Positions 1 to 8,700 of a stretch of DNA of 64,000 nucleotides are shown here, in pieces. The translations under genes were made by a program, and so were the position numbers. How positions within the stretch are numbered: the stretch's first letter is position 1; every line of letters starts with the position of its first letter. The DNA is from Aromatoleum diolicum (lineage in GTDB: Bacteria; Pseudomonadota; Gammaproteobacteria; Burkholderiales; Rhodocyclaceae): assembly GCF_012910955.1 (NCBI RefSeq), contig NZ_WTVQ01000001.1, positions 124,001 through 188,000 on the forward strand, read 5' to 3'. Below the pieces are notes generated by a model. It was not told where the DNA came from. It worked only from the letters and a program-made list of their open reading frames with translations, and searched no databases.

Positions 1-441
1 AACCAGCCGGCCGGTAATCAGCAGCCCCCATGTCGCGGCATTGACGAACAGCGACGGACTCTGCCCCAGGTGCGCGCGCCAGTCGCCGCGTGCCAGCTTG
101 TCGCGGATCAGACGGTCGGCGGTTGCCTTGTCCGGCACACGCAACAGCGCTTCGGCCAGGCACATCAGCGCCACCCCTTCCTGGCTCGACAGCGAAAACT
201 CCTTCATCAGCGCATCCACGCCGCTCGAACGCGTGCGCTTGGCGCGCAGGCCGACCACCAGCTGGCGTGCAAGATCGTGAATGCGTTGCTGCACCTGTGG
301 TGCCACGCGGGCCGCCTCGACCAGTGGCGGCACGCACGCAGGCTCGGCGCAGCGATAGGCGGCGGTGATGCGCTGGCGCAGTTCGGAACGCGGCGTCGCA
401 GGCAGGGCCGCAGGGGCAAACGGATTGATAGTGGATGTCAT
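1..441 (-). CDS. putA: Bifunctional proline dehydrogenase / P5C dehydrogenase PutA, N-terminal part (cut by window edge)
   Basis: The first 147 codons of a minus-strand gene are visible and the frame stays open to base 1. The protein starts MTSTINPFAP and contains RITAAYRCAEP, then LVVGLRAKRTRSSGVDALMKEF and LSSQEGVALMCLAEALLRVPD, which are typical of the start of the PutA proline dehydrogenase region. PutA oxidises proline to glutamate in two steps, passing electrons to the membrane quinone pool. The stretch just before the PRODH barrel (DKATADRLIRDKLARGDW...LFVNAATWGLLITGRLV) is seen, but no catalytic residues are inside the window. There is no obvious ribbon-helix-helix DNA-binding domain at the N-terminus, so this looks like a PutA without autoregulation, controlled instead by the divergent Lrp-type gene at 632. 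Confidence 0.9.
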   Translation of the reverse strand, partial: MTSTINPFAPAALPATPRSELRQRITAAYRCAEPACVPPLVEAARVAPQVQQRIHDLARQLVVGLRAKRTRSSGVDALMKEFSLSSQEGVALMCLAEALLRVPDKATADRLIRDKLARGDWRAHLGQSPSLFVNAATWGLLITGRLV

Positions 442-631
442 GAGCACACAAACTCCGCAAAAGGTAGCCGCCAAGGTCTCCGGCGGCCGGATCGAGCAGG
501 GCGGAACCTGCCCGCCGAAAACCCGATTCTTCACCTAACAGCGTAGTTTATGGCTCCGAAATTTGCCTCCAATAAGACATAATTCCTGCAAAAATCACTT
601 CGCACAGGCATTACGCCTGAAACGGACCGAC

Positions 632-1096
632 ATGGACCGCATCGACCTCAAGATTCTCGCCGAACTGCAGAAAGACGCCCGGATCTCCTTCGTTGAACTC
701 GCGCGCCGCGTCGGCCTGAGCAAGACGCCGTGCGCCGAGCGCGTGCGACGCCTGGAAGAAAGCGGTGTGATTCGCGGCTACTACGCCGATCTCGATCCGG
801 TGGCGATGGACCGGGGGCACGTGGTCATCGTGCAGGTGCTGCTCAGCGGCACCACCGCGCACGAGTTGCGCCAATTCAACGAGGCGGTGCAGCGCATCCC
901 GGAAATCCAGACCTGCCAGATGATCGCCGGCGACTTCGACTACCTGTTGACGGTGCGCACGCGGGACATCCACACCTACCGCAGCGTGCTCGGCGAAAAG
1001 ATCTCCGAGCTGCCGTGCGTCAAGCAGACGCACACCTACGTGGTGATGGAAGTGGTAAAGGACGAAAAAACCATCGAGGTGCGCCGCCCCGCCTGA
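632..1096 (+). CDS. Lrp/AsnC-family transcriptional regulator, probable proline-responsive PutR
   Basis: This 154-residue protein has the standard Lrp layout: an N-terminal helix-turn-helix (about residues 2-60, MDRIDLKILAELQKDARIS...ARRVGLSKTPCAERVRRLEESGVI) followed by a RAM/effector domain (about 70-150). The start at 632 is chosen because Lrp proteins begin with M-D-x-x-D-x-x-I-L; an in-frame start at 563 would add 23 residues without similarity. It is divergent from putA across a 190 bp AT-richer gap, the usual arrangement of PutR, the Lrp-type activator of proline catabolism. The PutR role is inferred from position; the family call is secure. Confidence 0.88.
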   Translation: MDRIDLKILAELQKDARISFVELARRVGLSKTPCAERVRRLEESGVIRGYYADLDPVAMDRGHVVIVQVLLSGTTAHELRQFNEAVQRIPEIQTCQMIAGDFDYLLTVRTRDIHTYRSVLGEKISELPCVKQTHTYVVMEVVKDEKTIEVRRPA

Positions 1097-1130
1097 ACGC
1101 GGACACGGCGGCGCACCGGGGCTGACGGGC

Positions 1131-2132
1131 TCAGCCCTCGAGGTGATACTTGGTGACGCGCTCGACCTCATTGGCGGAACCGAGAATCACCGGCACGCGC
1201 TGGTGCAGCTTGTGCGGCTGCACATCCATGATGCGCTCGCGCCCGGTTGTCGCCGCCCCGCCGGCCTGCTCGACGAGCATCGCCATCGGGTTCGCCTCAT
1301 ACATCAGGCGCAGCTTGCCGCCCTTGTCGCGGCACTTCTCGTCCATCGGATACATGAAGATGCCACCACGGGTCAGGACACGGTGCACGTCGGCGACCAT
1401 CGACGCCACCCAGCGCATGTTGAAGTCCCTGCCGCGCGGACCGTTCTTGCCTTCCTGCAGCTCCCCGATGTAACGCTGCACCGGCGGTTCCCAGTGGCGC
1501 GCGTTGGACGCGTTGATCGCAAACTCCTGGGTGTCGGCCGGCACCATCATGTACGGATGGGTGTAGATGAAGCTGCCCATCTCGCGATCAAGGGTGAAGC
1601 CATGCACCCCGTTGCCGACGGTCAGGATCAGCAGCGTTGACGGTCCGTACAGCGCATAACCCGCCGCGACCTGATCACGCCCGCGCTGCAGGAAATTCTG
1701 TTCGGTCGGCTCGCCGTCGCCTTCGGGATTGCGCAGCACCGAAAAGATCGTGCCCACCGAGATATTCACATCGATGTTCGACGAACCGTCGAGCGGATCG
1801 AACAGCAGCAGGTAGCCGCCCTTCGGATAGTCGAAGGGAATCTGATGCACCTCCTCCACTTCTTCGGAGGCCATCGCCGCCAGATGGCCGCCCCACTCGT
1901 TGGCCTGCAGCAGGATCTCGTTGGCGATCACATCGAGCTTCTTCTGGGCTTCGCCCTGCACGTTGTCGGTACCGGCCTCGCCCAGGATTCCGGCCAGTGC
2001 GCCCTTCGACACATTGACGCTGATCGCCTTGACCGCACGGGCGACCACCTCGATCAACAGCCGCAGCTCGGGCGTGGTGCGCCCCGCGCGCTGCTGCTCG
2101 ATCAAGAATTGGGTTAGCGTGACGCGTCGCAT
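1131..2132 (-). CDS. fbp: Fructose-1,6-bisphosphatase class 1
   Basis: A 333-residue class I FBPase that hydrolyses fructose-1,6-bisphosphate to fructose-6-phosphate in gluconeogenesis or the Calvin cycle. Metal- and phosphate-binding motifs are clear: the [14 protein letters not shown] stretch around residues 110-125, and GGIFMYPMD near residue 255. The start at 2132 ([14 protein letters not shown]) is preceded by AAGGAG. An upstream extension to 2357 would add 75 low-complexity residues and is rejected. It is the only gene in its transcription unit here and is divergent from dadA. Confidence 0.95.
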   Translation of the reverse strand: MRRVTLTQFLIEQQRAGRTTPELRLLIEVVARAVKAISVNVSKGALAGILGEAGTDNVQGEAQKKLDVIANEILLQANEWGGHLAAMASEEVEEVHQIPFDYPKGGYLLLFDPLDGSSNIDVNISVGTIFSVLRNPEGDGEPTEQNFLQRGRDQVAAGYALYGPSTLLILTVGNGVHGFTLDREMGSFIYTHPYMMVPADTQEFAINASNARHWEPPVQRYIGELQEGKNGPRGRDFNMRWVASMVADVHRVLTRGGIFMYPMDEKCRDKGGKLRLMYEANPMAMLVEQAGGAATTGRERIMDVQPHKLHQRVPVILGSANEVERVTKYHLEG

Positions 2133-2387
2133 GAATTGACTCCTTGTTGGTCCAGCGCCGCCGGACTTCAGATTGTTCGCAAGCTTCCGGCGCGGATTAT
2201 CCCGCGGAAGAGCGTCGAGCGCACCTCCATCGGCGCACCATTTTCGGGCGAAGGCGGTTATGATCGAAGGGCCACGGGTTCGCCCGCGCACGCGACCACT
2301 CGTCGATGTCATTCCCGGCGGATGTTGCCCCCAGGCTCCCGGAACACCGGCCCGCAACCCAGCCCCCGAAAAACCGATTCACTCACT

Positions 2388-3653
2388 ATGCACGTTCTGG
2401 TTCTCGGCGCCGGCGTCACCGGCGTCACCACCGCCTGGTATCTCGCCAAAGCAGGTTTTCAAGTCAGCGTGGTGGACCGTCAACCCGGAGCCGCCCTCGA
2501 AACCAGCCATGCCAACGGCGGCCAGATTTCCATCAGTCATCCGGAACCCTGGGCGAACCCGGGCGCCCCCCGTACGGCGCTGCGCTGGCTCGGCCGCGAA
2601 GACGCCCCGCTGCTGTTCCGTCCGCATGCCGACCCCGCCCAATGGCGCTGGGCATTGGCTTTCCTGCGCGAATGCCTGCCGCAGCGCACGCGGCGCAACA
2701 CCGCCGCTGTCGCCAGTCTCGCTGTACACAGCGGCGAACGCCTGCGCGCGCTGCGCGCCGAAACCGGCATCACGTACGACCAGCTCGAACGCGGCATCCT
2801 GCACCTGTTTTTCACCCCCGCGGAGTTCGACCACGCCCGCACCAAGCTCCCCATGCTCGAAGCGCACGGTATCCGCGCCCGCGCCTGCGGCAGCGACGAA
2901 TGCGTCGCCATTGAGCCGGCGCTCGCCGGCGTACGCGACGAGCTTGCCGGTGGCTTGTATGCGCCGGACGACGAATCCGGCGACGCTTGCCGCTTCACCC
3001 AGGCACTGGCCGAACTCGCCGCGCAGGCCGGGGTGCACTTTCACTACAACACCACGATCACGAACATCTCGCGCACCCGCGGCATCGTCGACAGCATCGG
3101 GGTGCGCGATGCCGCGGGGCGCAGCGGCGCACTCACGGCGGGAGCGTATGTCATGTGCCTGGGCAGCTACGGCAGCGCGCTGGTCGCACCGCTGGGCGAA
3201 CGTCTGCCGATCTACCCGGTGAAAGGCTATTCGGTGACCGTACCGGTTCTCGACCGCGCGCTCGCACCCAGCGTCAGCCTCACCGACGAATCGCGCCGCA
3301 TCGTCTGCTCGCGCCTTGGCGAGCGCCTGCGCATCGCCGGCACCGCCGAACTCAACGGCTTCAATACCGCCATCCACCCGGCGCGCTGCCAGGCAATCCT
3401 CGACTGGCTTAACGCCCGTTTCCCCGGCGCCACCGACATCGCGCAGGCGCAACTATGGACCGGACTGCGCCCGGCGACACCCGGCAACGTCCCGCTGATC
3501 GGCCGAAGCGGCCTGCCGAACCTGTGGTACAACACCGGTCACGGCACACTCGGGTGGACGCTCGCCTGCGGTTCTGCCAGTTCGCTGGCCGATCTGATGT
3601 CGGGCCACCGTCCGCCAGTGCGCGGATTTCCGTTTCTGCACTGCGACGACTGA
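2388..3653 (+). CDS. dadA: D-amino acid dehydrogenase, FAD-dependent (DadA type)
   Basis: A 421-residue flavoprotein that oxidatively deaminates D-amino acids (classically D-alanine) to 2-oxo acids and delivers electrons to the respiratory chain. The FAD-binding Rossmann motif VLVLGAGVTGVTTAWYLAKAG lies at residues 3-23. The family's HANGGQIS segment follows near residue 45. The C-terminal FAD/substrate motif LWTGLRPATPGNVPLIGRS...LWYNTGHGTLGWTLACGS lies near residues 355-400. The start at 2388 is set by the Rossmann strand; longer in-frame reading upstream lacks similarity. Length is close to the usual of about 430 residues. It is convergent with sspB and monocistronic. Confidence 0.92.
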   Translation: MHVLVLGAGVTGVTTAWYLAKAGFQVSVVDRQPGAALETSHANGGQISISHPEPWANPGAPRTALRWLGREDAPLLFRPHADPAQWRWALAFLRECLPQRTRRNTAAVASLAVHSGERLRALRAETGITYDQLERGILHLFFTPAEFDHARTKLPMLEAHGIRARACGSDECVAIEPALAGVRDELAGGLYAPDDESGDACRFTQALAELAAQAGVHFHYNTTITNISRTRGIVDSIGVRDAAGRSGALTAGAYVMCLGSYGSALVAPLGERLPIYPVKGYSVTVPVLDRALAPSVSLTDESRRIVCSRLGERLRIAGTAELNGFNTAIHPARCQAILDWLNARFPGATDIAQAQLWTGLRPATPGNVPLIGRSGLPNLWYNTGHGTLGWTLACGSASSLADLMSGHRPPVRGFPFLHCDD

Positions 3654-3699
3654 CGCGCGGCGAAGCAGCCTGCCGGCAGGAGATGTCGACAGAAAATTC

Positions 3700-3725
3700 T
3701 GCGTCCGGTATCGCTACCGGCCGCA
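3700..3725. terminator. Hairpin between convergent dadA and sspB
   Basis: TGCG-t-CCGGTA, a 4-base loop TCGC, then TACCGG-c-CGCA: a 10-pair stem with one mismatch, placed between two convergent stop codons. There is no clean T-run on either side, so an intrinsic terminator role is only inferred from position. Confidence 0.4.
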
Positions 3726-3742
3726 GGCATGCATAACGCTCT

Positions 3743-4204
3743 TTACTTGACCACTTTCAGATGGCCACCGCGACCAGCCGGCGCACGACCACCCGCGGGC
3801 GGCGTGTCGGGGCCGCTTCCGGGCCCGGCATCGTCCGCGGATTCGATACCTTCATCCGCATCGCCGGCCTCATCGTCAAACTCCGGCGACAACGATTCGG
3901 CCTCGAATGCCATGCCGTGCCCGTTCTCGCGGGCATAGACCGCGAGCACATTCGCCACCGGCACGGACAGCGCATGCGCAACGCCGCCGAAGCGCGCCTG
4001 AAAGGTGATCAGATCATTGCCCATCACCAGATGATTGGTCGCGTCGGGCGCCAGATTCAGCACGATTTGACCGTCGCGCGCATACCCGGGCGGCACGACA
4101 GTGCGCTCGTCGACCGTAACGGCAATATGAGGGGTGAAACCCTGGTCCACGCACCATTCGAAAATGGCGCGAACCAGGTAGGGTTTGGTGGATACCTTGC
4201 TCAT
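3743..4204 (-). CDS. sspB: ClpXP protease specificity-enhancing factor SspB
   Basis: This 153-residue adaptor tethers ssrA-tagged and other substrates to ClpX. The folded SspB core is at residues 1-105 (KPYLVRAIFEWCVDQGFTPHIAV, VLNLAPDATNHLVMGNDLITFQARFGGVAHALSVPVANVLAVYARENGHGM). A disordered acidic linker follows (ESLSPEFDDEAGDADEGIESADDAGP). It ends in RGGHLKVVK, the conserved C-terminal ClpX-binding peptide. It lies directly downstream of sspA, the usual sspAB pair. Confidence 0.95.
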   Translation of the reverse strand: MSKVSTKPYLVRAIFEWCVDQGFTPHIAVTVDERTVVPPGYARDGQIVLNLAPDATNHLVMGNDLITFQARFGGVAHALSVPVANVLAVYARENGHGMAFEAESLSPEFDDEAGDADEGIESADDAGPGSGPDTPPAGGRAPAGRGGHLKVVK

Positions 4205-4218
4205 GGGAACCTTCTGCA

Positions 4219-4240
4219 GCGCCCCCGTGGCCGGGGGCGC
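4219..4240 (-). other. GC-rich intercistronic hairpin between sspA and sspB
   Basis: GCGCCCCCG and CGGGGGCGC form a perfect 9-bp stem with a 4-base loop in the 43-bp gap between sspA and sspB, just upstream of the sspB ribosome-binding region. There is no T-run, so it is more likely an mRNA-stability or translation-level element than a terminator. Confidence 0.5.
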
Positions 4241-4247
4241 CTGCGCA

Positions 4248-4844
4248 TCAGCGCCGCATCACCTTTTCAGACGGGGTCAGGGCGTCGATGAAGCCCTGCC
4301 GGCTGAAAATGCGCTCGGCGTATTTCTGAAGATTCGCGGCCGCCTTCGGCAGCTCGATGCCATAGTGCTCCAGGCGCCACAGCAAGGGCGCAATGGCCAC
4401 ATCGAGCATCGAGAATTCATCGCCCAGCATGAATTTCTGCTTGGTGAAGATCGGCGCGAGCTGTACGAGCTGGTCGCGCACATGGGCGCGGCTCTTGTCC
4501 GAACCCTTCTGGTTCTTTTCCAGCACATCGATATGCGAAAACAGCTCATGCTCGAAAGTGTGCAGCAATTGCCGTGCGCGTGCGCGCATGATCGGGTCGG
4601 GCGGCATCAACTGGGGATGCGGAAAACGCTCGTCGATATATTCGTTGATGATGTTCGACTCATACAGGATGAGGTCACGATCCACCAGCACCGGCACCCG
4701 GTTGTACGGGTTGATCACGGCAATATCTTCCGGTTTGTTGTAGAGATCGACATCGATAACCTCGAAGTCCATCCCCTTTTCGAACAGCACGATCCGGCAG
4801 CGGTGGCTGAACGGATCGGTGGTGCCGGAATACAGGTTCATCAT
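4248..4844 (-). CDS. sspA: Stringent starvation protein A (GST-fold RNA polymerase-associated protein)
   Basis: A 198-residue GST-fold protein. The thioredoxin-like domain is at residues 1-80 (MNLYSGTTDPFSHRCRIVLFEKGMDFEV, then NPYNRVPVLVDRDLILYESNIINEYIDERFPHPQLMP), followed by an all-helical C-terminal domain. SspA binds RNA polymerase and alters transcription under stress. The surface motif PHPQLMP is conserved across SspA. Two ATGs (4844, 4841) sit side by side. It forms a unit with sspB, downstream of petABC and separated from it by a terminator. Confidence 0.94.
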   Translation of the reverse strand: MMNLYSGTTDPFSHRCRIVLFEKGMDFEVIDVDLYNKPEDIAVINPYNRVPVLVDRDLILYESNIINEYIDERFPHPQLMPPDPIMRARARQLLHTFEHELFSHIDVLEKNQKGSDKSRAHVRDQLVQLAPIFTKQKFMLGDEFSMLDVAIAPLLWRLEHYGIELPKAAANLQKYAERIFSRQGFIDALTPSEKVMRR

Positions 4845-4865
4845 GGTCTTGCAGCTCCGGATACA

Positions 4866-4900
4866 AAAGCAAAGCGCACCACGCGACAATCGCGTGGTGC
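4866..4900 (-). terminator. Intrinsic terminator downstream of petC
   Basis: On the minus strand GCACCACGCG and CGCGTGGTGC form a perfect 10-bp stem with a 5-base loop, followed by a T-rich stretch (CTTTGCTTTTG). It lies between the petC stop and sspA start, ending the cytochrome bc1 operon. Confidence 0.75.
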
Positions 4901-4938
4901 GTCAGAGGTCAGAACAGCGAATTAGTTCGCGTCGACGC

Positions 4939-5694
4939 TCAATGAATGTCCTTCCAGTAATTCTTCTTCAGTGCGAGCGCGAGTACGAACAGGCCGGCAA
5001 GGAAAATCAACACGACAATGCCGATCGTCTTGCGCTTCTCGGCCACCGGCTCGCCCATCCACACGAGGAATGAGACCAGGTCGGCAACCGACTTGTCATA
5101 TTCCTGCGCCGACAGCTTGCCCGGCTTGGCCAGTTCCAGCGCAATGGACTTGGTGCCATCGGCGTTATTGGTCACCTTGGCGACCTGCTCACCCTGCAAC
5201 TCCCACAGCACGTGCGGCATGCCGACGTTCTCGAAAACGACGTTATTCCAGCCGGTCGGACGGTTCGGGTCGCGGTAGAACTGGCGCAGATAGGTGTACA
5301 GCCAGTCGGCACCGCTACCGAATTCCGACGCACGCTGGCGTGCGATCAGGGTCAGGTCCGGCGGGGTCGCACCGAACCAGGCCTTCTGCTCCGCCGGGCT
5401 GGCCGAGACCTTCATCAGGTCGCCGACGCGTTCGCCCGTGAACATCAGGTTGTCGCGAATCTCCTGTTCCGTCAGGCCGATCTGCGTCAACGTGTTGTAG
5501 CGGGCGAAGCTCGCGTTGTGGCAGTTCATGCAGTAGTTGACGAAGATCTTCGCGCCGCTTTGCAGCGCGGCTGGCTCGGTGCTTACCGGCGCCTTGTCGA
5601 GGTGCAGCACGGCGCCCGCCGCCATCGCCAGCGCGGGCGCGAACAGCGCAACCGCGGCGAAGCGCTTGAGGGTCTTGATTACACGATTACTCAT
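4939..5694 (-). CDS. petC: Ubiquinol-cytochrome c reductase, cytochrome c1 subunit
   Basis: A 251-residue cytochrome c1. An N-terminal export signal (about residues 10-26, AAVALFAPALAMAAGA) is followed by the c-type heme site CMNCH near residue 54 and a C-terminal membrane anchor (IGIVVLIFLAGLFVLALAL) just before the end. It carries electrons from the Rieske protein to soluble cytochrome c in the bc1 complex. The start overlaps the petB stop by 4 bases (ATGA), which fixes it at 5694 and shows translational coupling. The longer frame reaching into petB is a shadow. Confidence 0.96.
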   Translation of the reverse strand: MSNRVIKTLKRFAAVALFAPALAMAAGAVLHLDKAPVSTEPAALQSGAKIFVNYCMNCHNASFARYNTLTQIGLTEQEIRDNLMFTGERVGDLMKVSASPAEQKAWFGATPPDLTLIARQRASEFGSGADWLYTYLRQFYRDPNRPTGWNNVVFENVGMPHVLWELQGEQVAKVTNNADGTKSIALELAKPGKLSAQEYDKSVADLVSFLVWMGEPVAEKRKTIGIVVLIFLAGLFVLALALKKNYWKDIH

Positions 5695-6959
5695 TTGAAA
5701 GTCACCCTTTCCGGTTCGGGTTTGCACTTGTCGAGTTTGCTGTACCACGGCATCGCCAGGAAGAAGCCGAAATAGATCACCGAGCAGATCTGCGCCACCA
5801 GGGTGCGCCCAGGAGTCGGCGGCAGCACGCCCAGATAGCCGAGGATGAAGAAGGCAACGATGAACACCGCCAGGATCGCCTTGAACAGCCCGCCCTTGTA
5901 GCGGATCGACTTCACCGGGCTGCGATCCAGCCACGGCAGGAAGGCGATCACGACCACCGATGCGCCCATTCCGACCACGCCCCAGAACTTGGCGTCGATA
6001 CCGAACAGCGGATAGGTGATGGCACGCAGAACCGAGTAGAACGGCGTGAAGTACCACACCGGCGCAATGTGCAGCGGGGTCTTCAGCGGGTCGGCCGGGA
6101 TGAAGTTGTTGTACTCGAGGAAGTAGCCGCCACCTTCGGGCGCGAAGAACACGATCGCCGAGAAGAAGATCAGGAAGCCGACGACGCCGACGATGTCCTT
6201 CACTGAGTAGTACGGGTGGAACGGGATGCCGTCCAGCGGAATGCCGTTGGCGTCCTTCTTCTTCTTGATCTCGACCCCGTCCGGGTTGTTCGAACCGACT
6301 TCGTGCAACGCGACGATGTGCGCCAGCACCAGGCCGATCAGCACCAGCGGCACGGCGATGACGTGGAAGGAGAAGAAGCGGTTCAGCGTGGCGTCGGAGA
6401 CGACGAAGTCACCGCGGATCACCAGCGACAGGTCCGGGCCGATCACGGGAATGGCCGAGAACAGGTTGACGATCACCTGCGCGCCCCAGAACGACATCTG
6501 CCCCCACGGCAGCAGATAGCCCATGAAGGCCTCGGCCATCAGCGCAAGGAAAATCAGCGTACCGAAGATCCAGATCAGTTCGCGCGGCTTGCGGTAGGAA
6601 CCGTAAAGCAGTCCGCGGAACATGTGCAGATACACCACGACGAAGAACGCCGAGGCGCCGGTCGAGTGCAGGTAGCGGATCAGCCAGCCACCCGGCACTT
6701 CGCGCATGATGTATTCGACGCTGGCGAAGGCCACCGGAATGCCGGAAGCATTGAGCGAGGCATCAGGCTTGTAGTGCATGACCAGGAAGATGCCGGTCAC
6801 GATCTGGAGCACCAGCACCAGCAGCGCCAGTGAGCCGAAGAAATACCAGAAATTGAAATTCTTCGGCGCGTAGTACTCGGACAGATGCGCCTTCCAGGTC
6901 GACGTCAGCGGAAACCGCTCGTCGATCCAGTTAAGCAATTCTTGTGATTTTGTAGTCAT
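5691..6959 (-). CDS. petB: Ubiquinol-cytochrome c reductase, cytochrome b subunit
   Basis: This 422-residue multi-pass membrane subunit of the bc1 complex holds hemes bL and bH and both quinone sites. Diagnostic stretches include RYLHSTGASAFFVVVYLHMFRGLLYGSY, GYLLPWGQMSFWGAQVIVNL, the FSFHVIAVPLVLIGLVLAHIVALHEVGSNNP heme-ligand helix and the Qo-site motif near FAPEGGGYFLEYNNFIPADP (the PEWY position reads as a variant here). It is the middle gene of petA-petB-petC, 3 bp after petA and overlapping petC. Confidence 0.96.
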   Translation of the reverse strand: MTTKSQELLNWIDERFPLTSTWKAHLSEYYAPKNFNFWYFFGSLALLVLVLQIVTGIFLVMHYKPDASLNASGIPVAFASVEYIMREVPGGWLIRYLHSTGASAFFVVVYLHMFRGLLYGSYRKPRELIWIFGTLIFLALMAEAFMGYLLPWGQMSFWGAQVIVNLFSAIPVIGPDLSLVIRGDFVVSDATLNRFFSFHVIAVPLVLIGLVLAHIVALHEVGSNNPDGVEIKKKKDANGIPLDGIPFHPYYSVKDIVGVVGFLIFFSAIVFFAPEGGGYFLEYNNFIPADPLKTPLHIAPVWYFTPFYSVLRAITYPLFGIDAKFWGVVGMGASVVVIAFLPWLDRSPVKSIRYKGGLFKAILAVFIVAFFILGYLGVLPPTPGRTLVAQICSVIYFGFFLAMPWYSKLDKCKPEPERVTFK

Positions 6960-6962
6960 CGC

Positions 6963-7556
6963 TTAGGCCTTTGCGTCATCACCGATCAGGATGGTCGTGT
7001 CCGCGAGAAACTTGTACGGGGGAATTTCGAGATTGTCCGGCGCCGGCATGCTGCTATAGACGCGCCCGGCGAGGTCGAACTTGGAACCGTGACAGGGACA
7101 CAGGAAACCGCCTGCCCAGTCCTCACCCATGCCGCTTTCGGCGCCGACTTTGAACTTGTCGCTCGGCGAGCAGCCAAGGTGCGTGCAGATGCCGACGGTG
7201 ACGAGGTATTCAGGATTGATCGAGCGGTGCTTGTTCTTGGCGTAGTCCGGCTGCATCGGCTTGTCCGACTCCGGATCGCTGACGCTGGCGTCGGTCTTTT
7301 CGAGCGAAGCCAGCATCTCGGGGGTGCGGCGCAAAATCCACACCGGCTTGCCACGCCACTCCACCGTCATCATCTCGCCTGGCGAGAGCTTGCTGATATC
7401 CGCTTCTACCGGCGCCCCTGCTGCCTTGGCACGCTCGGACGGAGTCAGACTGGCAACGAACGGCACCGCCGTCGCAACCACGGCGACGCCACCGGCGGCC
7501 GATGTTGCGACAAGCAGTTGCCGACGGCCACTGTCCATCTTTTGATCCACGCTCAT
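6963..7556 (-). CDS. petA: Ubiquinol-cytochrome c reductase, Rieske iron-sulfur subunit
   Basis: A 197-residue Rieske protein. An RR-containing Tat-like signal-anchor (SGRRQLLVATSAAGGVAVVATAVPFVASL) leads into the soluble domain with the [2Fe-2S] ligand boxes CTHLGCSP and CPCHGSKFD. It shuttles electrons from ubiquinol to cytochrome c1. The start at 7556 is supported by AGGGATGAGG just upstream; an ATG 9 bases earlier is possible but would have almost no spacing. First gene of petABC. Confidence 0.95.
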   Translation of the reverse strand: MSVDQKMDSGRRQLLVATSAAGGVAVVATAVPFVASLTPSERAKAAGAPVEADISKLSPGEMMTVEWRGKPVWILRRTPEMLASLEKTDASVSDPESDKPMQPDYAKNKHRSINPEYLVTVGICTHLGCSPSDKFKVGAESGMGEDWAGGFLCPCHGSKFDLAGRVYSSMPAPDNLEIPPYKFLADTTILIGDDAKA

Positions 7557-7631
7557 GAGCCTCATCCCTGAAAAGAAACCCGTTTCCGGACACAAAAAAA
7601 CCGCGGGATTCTACCAAAAAACCCGCAATAT

Positions 7632-7657
7632 AAAAAGGGGGCATGCTCACGGCATGC
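7632..7657 (-). terminator. Possible terminator after dnaX-ybaB-recR
   Basis: On the minus strand GCATGC-CGTGA-GCATGC is followed by CCCCTTTTTA, about 100 bases past the recR stop and upstream of petA. The stem is short (6 bp), so this is a weak candidate. Confidence 0.45.
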
Positions 7658-7755
7658 CATCAACATAGCCCTGATTCACCGGCGATATTCGCCGGGCAAA
7701 TAGGCCGAAAGTGGTACCGCGCAGCCCGATTTGCGCAGCGCAACATGCTACTGTG

Positions 7756-8352
7756 TCACACGGCGCGCCTTTCCACCAGCGCCTGCGCGATGGTTCCGGT
7801 ATCGGTGTGCTCGAGCTCACCGCCGACGGGCACGCCGCGCGACAAGCGACTGACCGCCACTCCGCGCGCCCCGAGCAGCTCGGCGATCATGTGCGCAGTG
7901 GCCTCGCCTTCGTTGGTAAAGTTCGTTGCCAGGATCACTTCCCGGACCGCGCTGTCAGCCGCACGGGCGAGCAGCTTGTCGAGCTTGAGCTCGCGCGGCC
8001 CGATGCCATCAAGCGGTGACAGACGTCCCATCAGGACGTAATACAGACCGTTGTAGGCGTGGGTCTGCTCCATCATTGCCAGATCAGCCGGCATCTCCAC
8101 GACGCACAGCAGTGAACTGTCGCGCTGCGGATTGGCGCAGCGCTGGCAGATCGCGGTTTCGGCGAAAGTGTTACAGCGCTCACAGTGGCGCAGCACGTCG
8201 AGCGCGTGCCCCAACGCCCGCGCCAGCCGGCCGGCTCCGCGCTGATCGCGCTGGAGCAGATGGTAGGCGATCCGCTGGGCGGATTTCGGCCCTACCCCGG
8301 GCAGCGCACGCAGAGCATCGATCAGCTCATCCAGACTGGAGGGCGATGACAT
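7756..8352 (-). CDS. recR: Recombination mediator protein RecR
   Basis: A 198-residue RecR of full length. It has an N-terminal helix-hairpin-helix ([18 protein letters not shown]), a four-cysteine zinc finger ([22 protein letters not shown], about residues 57-75) and a Toprim domain ([17 protein letters not shown]...YYVLMG). With RecO it loads RecA on SSB-coated gaps. Its start is adjacent to the ybaB stop, and it is the last gene of dnaX-ybaB-recR, a widely conserved order. Confidence 0.96.
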   Translation of the reverse strand: MSSPSSLDELIDALRALPGVGPKSAQRIAYHLLQRDQRGAGRLARALGHALDVLRHCERCNTFAETAICQRCANPQRDSSLLCVVEMPADLAMMEQTHAYNGLYYVLMGRLSPLDGIGPRELKLDKLLARAADSAVREVILATNFTNEGEATAHMIAELLGARGVAVSRLSRGVPVGGELEHTDTGTIAQALVERRAV

Positions 8353-8676
8353 TCAGAAGGGGAGCTTCATCCCGGGCGGCAGGTTGAGGCCCGCGGTGAA
8401 ACCGGCCATTTTTTCCTGCGTAGTGGTCTCGACGCGGCGCACTGCGTCGTTGACTGCCGCTGCAAGCAGGTCTTCGAGCATTTCCTTGTCATCCATCACC
8501 GAGGGGTCGATGGTGACACGACGCACGTCGTGCTTGCAGGTCATCAGCACCTTGACCATACCGGCACCGGACTGGCCCTCGACTTCCACCGAGGCCAACT
8601 GGTCCTGCATTTTCTTCATGTTTTCCTGCATTTGCTGGGCCTGTTTCATGAGCCCGGCGATTCCGCCTTTCATCAT
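8353..8676 (-). CDS. ybaB: YbaB/EbfC family nucleoid-associated protein
   Basis: A 107-residue small DNA-binding protein of the YbaB/EbfC family, recognised by [40 protein letters not shown] and by the C-terminal [11 protein letters not shown]-like ending. It forms tweezer-like dimers on DNA. It is sandwiched between dnaX and recR, and its stop directly abuts the recR start. Confidence 0.94.
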   Translation of the reverse strand: MMKGGIAGLMKQAQQMQENMKKMQDQLASVEVEGQSGAGMVKVLMTCKHDVRRVTIDPSVMDDKEMLEDLLAAAVNDAVRRVETTTQEKMAGFTAGLNLPPGMKLPF

Positions 8677-8700
8677 GGCGTGATTCTCCGAAGAAGGGAT

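Noticed and set aside
4248-4844. Loss of an active-site cysteine in SspA (TTDPFSH)
   Set aside because: SspA proteins commonly lack it, including the E. coli form with Asp there; SspA does not need GST activity.
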